This document shows, one piece after another, positions 53,407 to 61,105 of a stretch of 64,000 nt of DNA. Position 1 is the stretch's first letter; each line of letters begins with the position of its first letter. This DNA is from CAZQYC01 sp964597495. GTDB lineage: Bacteria; Pseudomonadota; Gammaproteobacteria; Steroidobacterales; Steroidobacteraceae. Below the pieces are notes generated by a model. The model was not told the origin of the DNA and made no database searches. It saw nothing but the letters and a program-made list of their open reading frames with translations. Both the position numbers and the translations under genes were made by a program. Where the stretch lies: NCBI GenBank assembly GCA_964597495.1, contig CAZQYC010000001.1:62001-126000 (forward strand). The letters are read 5' to 3'.

Positions 53407-53670
53407 ATGGTGATTGGATTTCTCCTTGGAGTCATCGTCGTCGCCTCTTTAGCGGCTGCGACGTTTTTCCTGAAATTTTGGCGGGAGTCCAAAGACTCTT
53501 TGTTTTTTGCGTTCGCCGTGGCGTTTGCAATCGAAGGACTGAACCGTGCGAGATTTCTATTTGAGGACAAACCCAACGAAGGCAGCCCATCCATTTACCT
53601 AGTGCGATTAGTGGCGTTCTTGGTCATTCTTGTCGCCATCCTTTGGAAGAGCCGCCGCACCCAAAGTTAG
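53407..53670 (+). CDS. DUF5985 membrane protein (second of pair)
   Basis: 87 residues from the ATG at 53407, with GGGAG about 11 bp upstream inside the previous gene's end. Three hydrophobic helices (GFLLGVIVVASLAAATFFL; LFFAFAVAFAIEGLNRA; LVRLVAFLVILVAILW) follow the same plan as its neighbour (WRESKDSLFFAFAVAFAIEG), so the pair probably arose by duplication and may form one complex. Confidence 0.75.
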   Translation: MVIGFLLGVIVVASLAAATFFLKFWRESKDSLFFAFAVAFAIEGLNRARFLFEDKPNEGSPSIYLVRLVAFLVILVAILWKSRRTQS

Positions 53671-53691
53671 CCCCAGGAATCAATTCAGTTT

Positions 53692-53770
53692 GGGCCCCGG
53701 GACATGAGAAAAAGGGGGATGAGTCGGAACTGAGTATTCTTTGTCCGACGCATGCTCGTGTCCCGGGCCC
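53692..53770. repeat. Nested inverted repeat, REP-like
   Basis: Outer arms GGGCCCCGGGACATGAG (53692-53708) and CTCGTGTCCCGGGCCC (53755-53770) pair almost fully. Inside, GTCGGA and TCCGAC flank a loop containing TGAGTATTCTTTG. The structure resembles REP-like sequences mobilised by IS200-type transposases. It lies between convergent genes and may also act as a terminator. Confidence 0.5.
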
Positions 53771-53900
53771 TCCTGCTCTTCCACTCCGCGACCCAGCCGA
53801 GCGGATCGCGGAGCGATTAGTAGTGACTTGTCATCTGCCGTTATGGTGCTGGCGGCATGCTCGTTAAGTGCAATCGCGACTGCTCGCCTGTCGCGAAAGC

Positions 53901-55289
53901 TCATTCAACGCCGCTTTCACCTGCCTTTTGGTTGCCTTTCAACCCGATGCCGAACTTACCGATGTAGTCGTTGGGTTTGCGACCATCGTATTCAATGCCG
54001 TCTATGAATTCTTTGGTAGTCGGTCTATAGCCATCCGAACCAAACGGGAAATCATCCTTCTTCGCCTTTCCTTCATCAATGAGCAATTGCGCTGCCTTCA
54101 AGTAAATATCGGGCCGGTACACTTTTTTTGCGGTGTCTGCATACCACTCATCCGACTTGGCTTCTGCGATTTGCCCCCAGCGGCGCATCTGAGTTAAATA
54201 CCAGGTTGCGTCGCTATAGTATGGATAAGTGGCGAAGTACCGAAAGAAGACGTTGAAATCCGGCAATGCGCGCTTGTCGCCTTTTGCGTATTCGAATGTT
54301 CCAGTCATGCTATTGGCGATGACGCGATAATCGGCTCCAACATAGTCAGAGCGCGAAAGAATCTGTGCGGCTTCGTTGCGATTGGCGCCGTTATTCGCGT
54401 CGAGCCACATCGCTGCTCTAATCAGCGCCTTGGTTAGTGCCAGCAGAGTGTTCGGATTCTTATCTGCCCAAGCCTTGGTTACGCCAAACACCTTTTCCGG
54501 ATTGTTCTTCCATATTTCATAGTCGGTGATGATCGGTACACCGACGCCCTTGGCTATCGCCTGTTGATTCCAGGGTTCGCCCACGCAGTAGCCGTTAATG
54601 GTTCCGGCCTCTAGTGTCGCCGGCATTTGCGGTGGCGGCGTCACCGACAATTGCACGTCGGCTTTTATCTGCCCCGATACATCGCCTGGTGCGTAGTACC
54701 CCGGATTCAATCCTCCAGCGGCGAGCCAGTAACGCAGCTCGTAATTGTGTGTCGACACGGGAAACACCATGCCCATTCTAAACACCTTGCCTTCCTTACG
54801 ATAGGCATCGACGACCGGCTTGAGTGCCGTCGCCTTGATAGGGTGCTCGATTTTCCTGCTGGCGTCCTTCGTTAGGTATGGCTGCATTTTTGCCCACACG
54901 TCATTCGACACGGTGACGCCATTGCCGTTTAAATCCATGCTGAACGGAGTGATGATGTCGGATTTGGTCCCATAACCGATCGTGGATGCGAGCGGCTGAC
55001 CCGCAAGCATGTGCGCGCCATCGAGTTCGCCACCAATCACGCGGTCGAGTATGAGCTTCCAATTCGATTGCGGCTCCAATGTAACGTACAACCCTTCGTC
55101 TTCGAAGTAGCCTTTTTCATACGCCACTGCGAGTGGCGCCATGTCCGTTAACTTGATGAAGCCGAGCTTGACTTGCTCCTTCTCCAGCTTAAGTTGCTTG
55201 GCTGAGACGGTGTTACCACTGGCTAGCGCAACTGTTGCGGCAGCAGCGACGAAGTAGCGGCCAAAAGTTCGATTGCAGATATATTTCAT
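53901..55289 (-). CDS. Nitrate/bicarbonate-type ABC substrate-binding protein (NrtA-like), orphan
   Basis: 462 residues from the ATG at 55289 (GGAGCG upstream). A signal peptide (RYFVAAAATVALASGNTVSA) leads to the NrtA/CmpA fold: VKLGFIKLTDMAPLAVAYEK, GYFEDEGLYVTLEPQSNWK, GAHMLAGQPLASTIGYG, and the late TINGYCVGEPWNQQAI. It should bind nitrate, nitrite or bicarbonate in the periplasm. No permease or ATPase gene is adjacent, so it is an orphan. The upstream region carries a sigma-54 promoter, a hairpin like those bound by ANTAR antiterminators and a strong terminator, which points to nitrogen- and nitrate-controlled expression. Confidence 0.85.
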   Translation of the reverse strand: MKYICNRTFGRYFVAAAATVALASGNTVSAKQLKLEKEQVKLGFIKLTDMAPLAVAYEKGYFEDEGLYVTLEPQSNWKLILDRVIGGELDGAHMLAGQPLASTIGYGTKSDIITPFSMDLNGNGVTVSNDVWAKMQPYLTKDASRKIEHPIKATALKPVVDAYRKEGKVFRMGMVFPVSTHNYELRYWLAAGGLNPGYYAPGDVSGQIKADVQLSVTPPPQMPATLEAGTINGYCVGEPWNQQAIAKGVGVPIITDYEIWKNNPEKVFGVTKAWADKNPNTLLALTKALIRAAMWLDANNGANRNEAAQILSRSDYVGADYRVIANSMTGTFEYAKGDKRALPDFNVFFRYFATYPYYSDATWYLTQMRRWGQIAEAKSDEWYADTAKKVYRPDIYLKAAQLLIDEGKAKKDDFPFGSDGYRPTTKEFIDGIEYDGRKPNDYIGKFGIGLKGNQKAGESGVE

Positions 55290-55365
55290 GTTCGCTCCAT
55301 TGAGTAAGTCTTGCTTTCCACGCTGCGTTAGTTGCGTCGCACGCACTACTCAAACATCAGCGCGC

Positions 55366-55419
55366 AAAAAAAAGCTGCCGACACTACGACGCACGAATTG
55401 CGTAGCACTGTCGGCAGCT
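55366..55419 (-). terminator. Strong intrinsic terminator in the leader of the NrtA-like gene
   Basis: On the minus strand AGCTGCCGACA and TGTCGGCAGCT form an 11-bp stem with further inner pairing (CTACG/CGTAG), followed directly by eight T. It lies 76 bp before the start codon and after the inferred transcription start, so it would stop transcription unless antiterminated. A less likely reading is a simple terminator for csrA, about 640 bp upstream. Confidence 0.75.
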
Positions 55420-55428
55420 CTGCCTAAT

Positions 55429-55466
55429 GATCCAGCATTGGATCAACTGGGGCGGCTATCCGCTCC
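55429..55466 (-). promoter_or_regulatory. Two leader hairpins, ANTAR (NasT/NasR)-like
   Basis: The distal hairpin (55429-55444) is GATCC with loop AATGCT and GGATC; the hexaloop has A at position 1 and G at position 4, as in RNA bound by ANTAR antiterminators. The proximal hairpin (55449-55466) has stem GCGG/CCGC with loop ATAG and fits the motif less well. Both precede the terminator. Confidence 0.45.
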
Positions 55467-55478
55467 TGTAACTAATAA

Positions 55479-55495
55479 AGCAAGAGATATGCCAG
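55479..55495 (-). promoter_or_regulatory. Sigma-54 promoter of the NrtA-like gene
   Basis: CTGGCATATCTCTTGCT on the minus strand has GG and GC exactly 10 bases apart and an intact TTGC -12 element. Transcription would start near 55468, just before the first hairpin. This is the layout of NtrC-activated nitrate-assimilation operons. Confidence 0.7.
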
Positions 55496-56060
55496 GGACA
55501 ACATCTATCAATGAAGAGACCGACAAAGCCTGTCGTTTCGCATGGTTGCGTTGACACGACGGGCTCTAGATCAAACTGCACATCAGTCGCGACGGATCAA
55601 ATTGGAGCAACTGACATGGTGGGTTGCACAAACATCGAGCCCAGCGATCACGTTTTACCGTCTAAGACTCCGATGCGGCTGGTTTCGTGACCTCGGGCGA
55701 GGAGGAAATACTGCATCGCGAGAGTCAAGTCAACGCGATCATGTTGGTCAACAGCGTTGGATTCGTAGTTCAAGCCTGCATGAATCACTCATCTAGCTTC
55801 GTGAAGTCTTTGCCCTTCCTGCCAGAACTCCTTCACACGAGATCGCAAACACGTCACCGTTACAGTCATAGGAGCTGAGATGCCCTCCTTGCTTTTGGCC
55901 TGGTGTGCGTCAAGATTATTGTCGCTCCAAGCATGATTGCACGCGCGCGACTCGTTCCCGCCGCTTCATCGCAATTAGACTAGCGAATCTCTAGAAAAGC
56001 CGCGAACACCCTCAGTAGTCTTACTAGAGCGAGGTGGATTAGCCAGTAGCCGGGTTGCCA
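55496..56060. other. Intergenic region without a convincing gene
   Basis: About 565 bp between the sigma-54 promoter and csrA. A short frame at 55687-55878 (GEEEILHRESQVNAIMLVNS) might be a signalling-protein remnant but has no firm family match. NtrC sites would be expected in the first 150 bp; none was identified with confidence. Confidence 0.4.
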
Positions 56061-56264
56061 CTACTGATCCTTACTGTCGGTAGATGAACGGCTATCGCCT
56101 TTTTCATTTTTGATGCGGTCATATATTTCCTCGCGGTGGACCGTTACCTCTTTCGGCGCATCAATGCCGACCCGAACCTGATTTCCTTTGACGCCCAACA
56201 CCGTCACCTTAACGTTTTCGCCAATCATGATGGTCTCGCCAACTCGTCGAGTAAGAATTAACAT
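56061..56264 (-). CDS. csrA: CsrA/RsmA-family RNA-binding regulator carried by the ICE
   Basis: 67 residues: MLILTRRVGETIMIGENVKV, then VLGVKGNQVRVGIDAPKEVT and VHREEIYDRI. The RNA-contacting residues L4 and the VHREE arginine are intact. The acidic/serine tail (NEKGDSRSSTDSKDQ) is longer than usual. CsrA proteins repress or activate translation by binding GGA in mRNA leaders. It lies 89 bp after the relaxase gene on the same strand, so it may tune transfer genes or host physiology after conjugation. Confidence 0.9.
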   Translation of the reverse strand: MLILTRRVGETIMIGENVKVTVLGVKGNQVRVGIDAPKEVTVHREEIYDRIKNEKGDSRSSTDSKDQ

Positions 56265-56353
56265 TGTTAGCGCCTGCTGTGCCTGTGTATGCGTCGTACG
56301 GACCGCTGGAAGTATACAAGCGAGCCACCTGCGCCACCCGTATTCTGGGCTAG

Positions 56354-58315
56354 CTAGGGACTCAATCCTCTTGCCTTCGACAAATCCCAGCTTATGTTCG
56401 AACCGTTGACGATGCCTCGCACTTCCCGGCCGAGATGCTTCTCAATGACCGGTCGCCACGGCACCAGACTAAAACCGTTGCCATCATCGATCATGGCGAA
56501 GCGGCCACTATTGAGCACTAGCGAGCGGCGATAGATCCCCGAGACGCGCTGACCGTTTGAAGTACGGCGATAGGTTAACCCGGACTTCGCCTCAATCGAT
56601 TTCGATACCCCGTCCAACTCTCGCTCGCGAAGTGACGTGAGAAGATTTCCGCGTAGAACAATCTTAGTCGTCCGTCGATCAGCAAACCCTTCGTCGACCA
56701 AGAATGCGAGTCGTTGGCGAAGCGCGCTACGGGTCTCTGAACCGAATCCAGATTCGGAAACACCTATCGGATCTTTCACTAGTTGCTGGTCGAGCCAGGT
56801 CGCGCCGATGGCGCGTATTTGCTTTTCGATGGGAAGATGACTCGTCAGTTCGACATCAACGCCGCCAGTTTGCCTTGCATCGTATTCGCGCCCTTTGATC
56901 GGCAAGTCTGACGGTACGCGCCACACTCCGGGCTCTACTCGTTCGACAATGCCGGCGCGCCGCAGCGCTTCGAGTCGGCGTTCGTGCGCGGCAACAAAAG
57001 CATCTGGGTTATGGTCGTCGCGCGACTCGATTCGCGCAACCGACCGATGCCGCTCGGTACGATAGATACCATTCACTGCAACGTCGGAAATGGTCTGATC
57101 CGCTGCTCGCACGCGATCGGTTGTACGTACCGTAACGATCCCACCGATAGGTAGTTCAGTCGTCTCCGCTTTCGCTGTCAGCACGACATAGTGACCACGA
57201 CCGTCGATGCCATCAATAACGACGTACGGACGATCATACAATTCGTCGGCGAGTCCTTTTGCTGCAATCCTGCCGACAATTGGGGCCACGAGTTTCTGTG
57301 ACTCCACTATAGAAAACTCGCGCTGCTTCTGGGTGAACGCCCGTTGCATTGTACGGATGATGTCGCCACGCTCGCCCATCGCGCGTAGAGTCGATTCGGC
57401 CTGCGGCGCAATCGTCCACGCTTCATTTGATGACCGCTCGGCCAACCCCATTGAAGCAAGGCGTTCAAGCCGTCCGATCTTTAGCGACCGTTGAAACTTC
57501 GCGTCTAACGACACGCCAGGCGCACGAACGTCGATAGGTCCGCGTTGCGCTTCGCGCTGGAGTACTCGGTCAATACTGGTCCATCGTTCTTGATCAACTT
57601 CTCGGTTTAAGCTTGCGTGAATTTCTCGCTCGGTTCGGGACCCAAGCCACTCGGTAGCAAGCTCGGATGCACGTGCACGCATGCCATGCGAAATGTATTC
57701 GCGTGCGATGACGAGATCGCGAGCGTGTTGGTCCTTGCCTCGCAAAACGATGTGCGTATGCGGGTTGTCGGTATTCCAATGATCGACGGCAACCCAATCC
57801 AGCCGTGTACCCAGATCCTTCTCCATCCGAGACATGAGATCGCGAGTGAATCCGTGTAGATCATCAAGTTCGATAGCGTCCTCGGGAGACACAATGAAAC
57901 GAAACTGGTGACGATCCTCTCTGCCGCGCTTCTCAAATGCCTCGGTATCGACAAAGTCTTCTTTGGGTCCATATGCCTGCGCTGGAGACCCGTCTTTGGT
58001 GACACCGTCGCGTTCGATGTATTTCAAGTGTGTTGGAGTGGATCGTCTCCCCGCTTGTTTCTGGTTCACTAGTCGCGATTTAATTATTACGCGTCGAGCG
58101 CGCGGGTTTGCTGCTTGCGACAATGACTCCGCCACCACTGCGCCCCGATGAAACTGCAATGAGCGACGCGTGCCCCTGGATGGGGTCTTCCGCTTCTTTC
58201 CCGTTGTGCTTGATGCCTTCAATACCCGCGAAACAAAGCGCGCACTCGATGCGCTATCTTGGCTGCGTGGGCGGCCAAGCTTAGGACGAAAGGCATCATC
58301 GTCGCGACGATTCAC
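56354..58315 (-). CDS. DUF3363 relaxase / mobilization nuclease
   Basis: 653 residues from a GTG at 58315 (VNRRDDDAFRPKLGRPRSQD, the usual opening); an ATG at 58360 in frame is less family-like. The relaxase domain has the stretches HQFRFIVSPEDAIELDDL, FTRDLMSRMEKDLGTRLDWV and the metal-binding histidine cluster VDHWNTDNPHTHIVLRG. The C-terminal DUF3363 half follows. It nicks the ICE at oriT and leads the strand into the mating channel. It follows the traF-type gene with about 320 bp between, where oriT may lie. Confidence 0.9.
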   Translation of the reverse strand: MNRRDDDAFRPKLGRPRSQDSASSARFVSRVLKASSTTGKKRKTPSRGTRRSLQFHRGAVVAESLSQAANPRARRVIIKSRLVNQKQAGRRSTPTHLKYIERDGVTKDGSPAQAYGPKEDFVDTEAFEKRGREDRHQFRFIVSPEDAIELDDLHGFTRDLMSRMEKDLGTRLDWVAVDHWNTDNPHTHIVLRGKDQHARDLVIAREYISHGMRARASELATEWLGSRTEREIHASLNREVDQERWTSIDRVLQREAQRGPIDVRAPGVSLDAKFQRSLKIGRLERLASMGLAERSSNEAWTIAPQAESTLRAMGERGDIIRTMQRAFTQKQREFSIVESQKLVAPIVGRIAAKGLADELYDRPYVVIDGIDGRGHYVVLTAKAETTELPIGGIVTVRTTDRVRAADQTISDVAVNGIYRTERHRSVARIESRDDHNPDAFVAAHERRLEALRRAGIVERVEPGVWRVPSDLPIKGREYDARQTGGVDVELTSHLPIEKQIRAIGATWLDQQLVKDPIGVSESGFGSETRSALRQRLAFLVDEGFADRRTTKIVLRGNLLTSLRERELDGVSKSIEAKSGLTYRRTSNGQRVSGIYRRSLVLNSGRFAMIDDGNGFSLVPWRPVIEKHLGREVRGIVNGSNISWDLSKARGLSP

Positions 58316-58634
58316 GGGAGTGCCCCATAGCGGCCGAGGAAACTCACGCGTAGACAGCACGTGATTTTTCTATTGCTGTTAGTGACATAGCTCAAGGCGT
58401 AGCACGCGGATCGCTCTGGCACGTGCCGCAATAACTGATGTGCAGACAACGACTTGAACAAACGGAGTGCCGTTCCTTTTATCTGGCCCTCCCTCCGAAG
58501 CGCCGGTGCACTCCATCGCTTTCCTCGCTCCGGCAACCTGGCGCTGCACATCCACGTGTTACTGGCGCGCATTCCATGCAAAGCGTCGAAAGCCATTCGT
58601 GCATCCATTGCGTATGTTGAGCGACGCATTACGA
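58316..58634. other. Relaxase upstream region, possible oriT
   Basis: About 320 bp between traF-like and relaxase genes. A minus-strand frame spanning it (58312-58647) has no family resemblance and is probably spurious. Origins of transfer often lie beside the relaxase gene, but no nick site could be recognised. Confidence 0.3.
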
Positions 58635-59144
58635 TCACCATATCCACACGGGAATCGCGCGCCCAATAATTGCGGATCGATGCACAGGACCGAAGTAGCG
58701 ACTGTCGAATGACGCGTCGCTGGTAATACTCAGCAGCAGCACCTCATCGGCGGTTAGAACACGACAGTCCGACCACGGAGTAAGCACGCGACCTGCGCCG
58801 TCATGATTGCGTGCGCGAACAACGACACGGCCATCTAGAGACAATGAGCTTGCGATTGAACACACGTGCTGGCCCCCGATGCCTGCAACGTGTTTTAGCA
58901 GTGGCACGGTTTCCGGCAAGTACCCACGTTGCGCCGCCATCGCAGCGACTTTCTCTGATAGTCGAACCACCACAAAGTCATCGACGCGAGGACTTTCCAC
59001 CGGAACCATGATGTACCAACCGCGAGGCGCACTCTCACTCGGGTTGTACATCAACCGATAGGGCGAGTGCAGATGCATCGACAATAGAACGCCAAGTATC
59101 GCGAGTGTTGCCATCACCAGGGTTGCAACATTCTTTCGCGTCAC
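58635..59144 (-). CDS. traF: TraF-type S26 signal peptidase
   Basis: 169 residues from a GTG at 59144 overlapping the DUF2840 stop as GTGA, with GGGAG upstream. A membrane anchor (LVMATLAILGVLLSMHLH) precedes the S26 catalytic Ser region (NPSESAPRGWY) and the Lys region (ETVPLLKHVAGIGG), followed by a GRAIPVWIW end. TraF-type peptidases process and cyclise the conjugative pilin, here probably TrbC. The start from the ATG at 59243 would overlap DUF2840 by about 100 bp and was rejected. Confidence 0.88.
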   Translation of the reverse strand: MTRKNVATLVMATLAILGVLLSMHLHSPYRLMYNPSESAPRGWYIMVPVESPRVDDFVVVRLSEKVAAMAAQRGYLPETVPLLKHVAGIGGQHVCSIASSLSLDGRVVVRARNHDGAGRVLTPWSDCRVLTADEVLLLSITSDASFDSRYFGPVHRSAIIGRAIPVWIW

Positions 59145-59605
59145 GTCAGTAACTCCCGGCGCGACTGGAACGCACGATGCGCATCGGCGGCAAGCGCGCT
59201 GACGTCTTGATTTGCTGCCAACCTGTTGTGCGCACAGCGCCAATAGTCCGGCGACACTGCTATCAGATGAATGCCAGCCGCTTCAATTCTGTCGAACAAT
59301 GAGAGCACTGCTGGCACCTTGGACGCGCCGCTAACTCGCAACAGAATCTCTGCTCCCGGATTGACGTTCGACAGTTGTGACGCTCGCTCCCCAATCGTCA
59401 CCGCACGAAGCACCTCTGCTCGCCACAGTGTCGTGTCGTGCGGCGTTCCGCGCCACGTAATGCATCCGAGGATTGAATGGGGAGTAAAGTACGCATCGCG
59501 CCTTTGCGAATCGACGATTCGCTCTTTAACAGCATGGCCGAAGCGCAGCCAAACGTTGGTCTGGTCACGGATAAAGATCAATCGAACGCAAGTTAGTGAC
59601 TGCAT
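59141..59605 (-). CDS. DUF2840 protein
   Basis: 154 residues from the ATG at 59605. It matches DUF2840: VRLIFIRDQTNVWLRFGHAV, then LGCITWRGTPHDTTLWRAEV and GIHLIAVSPDYWRCAHNRLA. DUF2840 genes regularly stand between a ParA or RepA gene and traF in this ICE class; their function is unknown. The frame is open to an ATG at 59698, but the added residues do not look like the family. The 190 bp upstream hold no gene. Confidence 0.8.
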   Translation of the reverse strand: MQSLTCVRLIFIRDQTNVWLRFGHAVKERIVDSQRRDAYFTPHSILGCITWRGTPHDTTLWRAEVLRAVTIGERASQLSNVNPGAEILLRVSGASKVPAVLSLFDRIEAAGIHLIAVSPDYWRCAHNRLAANQDVSALAADAHRAFQSRRELLT

Positions 59606-59795
59606 GGCACAGCCCTTTGCTGCTCGATCTCTTGATCCAGGCTTTGCCAAACTGCTTTTTGCCGTGCTTGATTGCGGAGATGCACCGCAGTTATCCACAG
59701 CCGCCTCTGTGTTAGAGGAAATCCGAGTGTCTTATAGTTAGAAGAGTTACGGTCGTCGATTCGCGAAGTCAAACAAGAACTTAAACCCTCTCCAT

Positions 59796-59860
59796 GCACC
59801 CGATAGCACGACCCTCGCGCACCCGATAGCACGATGGCATTTGCACCTGATAGCACGACA
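59796..59860. repeat. Three iterons next to repA (probable oriV)
   Basis: GCACCCGATAGCACGACC (59796), GCACCCGATAGCACGATG (59819) and GCACCTGATAGCACGACA (59843) are direct repeats at 23-24-bp spacing, about two helical turns. They lie 5 bp past the repA stop codon. Iterons of this kind are bound by Rep initiators, so the excised ICE may replicate. Confidence 0.75.
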
Positions 59861-59864
59861 CCAT

Positions 59865-60752
59865 TCACCGCTTATCCCCAAGTCGCAGGGCGTTGCTTGC
59901 GTCACGGATCGCGGACGCGATGTCTTTCGGCCGGTAAGGCGAGAATACGAGCCATTCGTGACCCGTTCGCGAACGTGCAATGCCGAGGCGATAGCCGGGT
60001 AGAGGTTGTCGCTGCACGATGCCGCGCAAATCAATCGCAAAGTTGGCGTAACGCGCAACGCTTCCCGACTTGACGTAGAGATGTCGAAAATCGAAACGCC
60101 AACCGGCCGATTGCTTGCCGCCGTGCTTGCGTACCAACCGATATAGCCAGCGCTCGATGCCGCCAGTGAGGTTGAAGTAGGCTCGGTCAATCGTGAGCAC
60201 GAGACCGTCACTCAGCAAGGCGGAGTAAAACCAATCCGGGAGGATCAATTCGATGCCAAGCGGCCGACCTGCCCCATCGGCACGCTCTTTCCACTCATTG
60301 ATCCACGAGAATCGATGCAACCGTCGCGAAGCATGCTGACGTAGCGACGTTGCCACGGTGGTCGATTGCAATCTATCCAGCGCAGCTTTGAGTCGTTGAT
60401 AGTCACGTGCGGAAGTGCCGCGACCGATGTACGTCAGTATTTCGTACGGCGTCGCCACCATCAGCCGCGATGTCGCCAAACCGTTATCGCGCGCCTCAAC
60501 GATCTGCGAAGCGGCCCAGATTAGAATGTCCGCGTCCCAGATCGTCGCAAGTCCATATTCGTGCGTTCCTTCGACGCGAATTGTGGTAACGCCCGAGCAA
60601 TACTCGATTGGTTCAACTCGCTTAGACTTTGCCAGCGAGAAGAACGGATAAGTCATTAGATCTTGCACGTCGCGCGGCGCGAGATCGCCCGGAAGCGACC
60701 GAAAAGCGTCGAGTGTTTCGCGCTCCGAATGAACGTGAATGGAAAACGACAC
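59865..60752 (-). CDS. repA: Plasmid-type replication initiator RepA
   Basis: 295 residues. It fits the replication initiator protein A family: LMTYPFFSLAKSKRVEPIEY, then ATIWDADILIWAASQIVEAR, SRLMVATPYEILTYIGRGTS, YQRLKAALDRLQSTTVAT and WLYRLVRKHGGKQSAGWRF. It should bind the three iterons directly downstream and start replication of the circular ICE form, which stabilises it before integration or during transfer. It lies 21 bp after the AlpA-like gene. The ParA gene that often follows repA in related elements is missing. Confidence 0.88.
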   Translation of the reverse strand: MSFSIHVHSERETLDAFRSLPGDLAPRDVQDLMTYPFFSLAKSKRVEPIEYCSGVTTIRVEGTHEYGLATIWDADILIWAASQIVEARDNGLATSRLMVATPYEILTYIGRGTSARDYQRLKAALDRLQSTTVATSLRQHASRRLHRFSWINEWKERADGAGRPLGIELILPDWFYSALLSDGLVLTIDRAYFNLTGGIERWLYRLVRKHGGKQSAGWRFDFRHLYVKSGSVARYANFAIDLRGIVQRQPLPGYRLGIARSRTGHEWLVFSPYRPKDIASAIRDASNALRLGDKR

Positions 60753-60773
60753 GTTGAGTGCTCGTGTCGTCGG

Positions 60774-61004
60774 CTAGCGCAACTTAAGATGATTGCCTTC
60801 GGATGTACTGCTACAGACACGTTCATTCGCCCAGCTCTCCAAGTCCGCAACTGCGTACACGACACGGCGCCCGAACTTGCGGAAGCGTGGCCCATCGCCG
60901 CGCACTCGTTGCTTTTCAAGCGTGCGTGGCGAGAGCTTCAAGAAGATTGCGGCTTCATCGTTGGTGAGATAGTGAATTGAGGACACTAGTGCTGCCGTAG
61001 TCAT
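60774..61004 (-). CDS. AlpA/excisionase-like helix-turn-helix protein
   Basis: 76 residues from the ATG at 61004 with GGAGG 8 bp upstream. The sequence YLTNDEAAIFLKLSPRTLEK followed by RVRGDGPRFRKFGRRVVYAV and DLESWANERV is the typical HTH_17/AlpA pattern. Such proteins next to repA act as small transcription regulators or excisionases. A longer frame starting at 61109 lacks a ribosome-binding site. Confidence 0.85.
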   Translation of the reverse strand: MTTAALVSSIHYLTNDEAAIFLKLSPRTLEKQRVRGDGPRFRKFGRRVVYAVADLESWANERVCSSTSEGNHLKLR

Positions 61005-61105
61005 CGCATGAACCTCCGACTGATTTCTGCCAACGCGGTCTTGCGTTGGCTCAGTGGAAGCAGCTTGATCGCCCTTGCTGCGGTTGCGGAGGGAGGATTT
61101 TGACT

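Noticed and set aside
36732..53670. Heat-resistance/tLST-type island
   Set aside because: No sHsp20, ClpG, FtsH, YfdX or KefB-type genes; the cargo is ion and osmotic stress instead.
58312..58647. 111-codon minus-strand frame between traF-like and relaxase genes
   Set aside because: No domain, overlaps the relaxase start, and lies where non-coding oriT sequence is expected.
59593..59868. 91-codon frame across the iterons
   Set aside because: Its repeated residues are just the translated iterons; no independent support.
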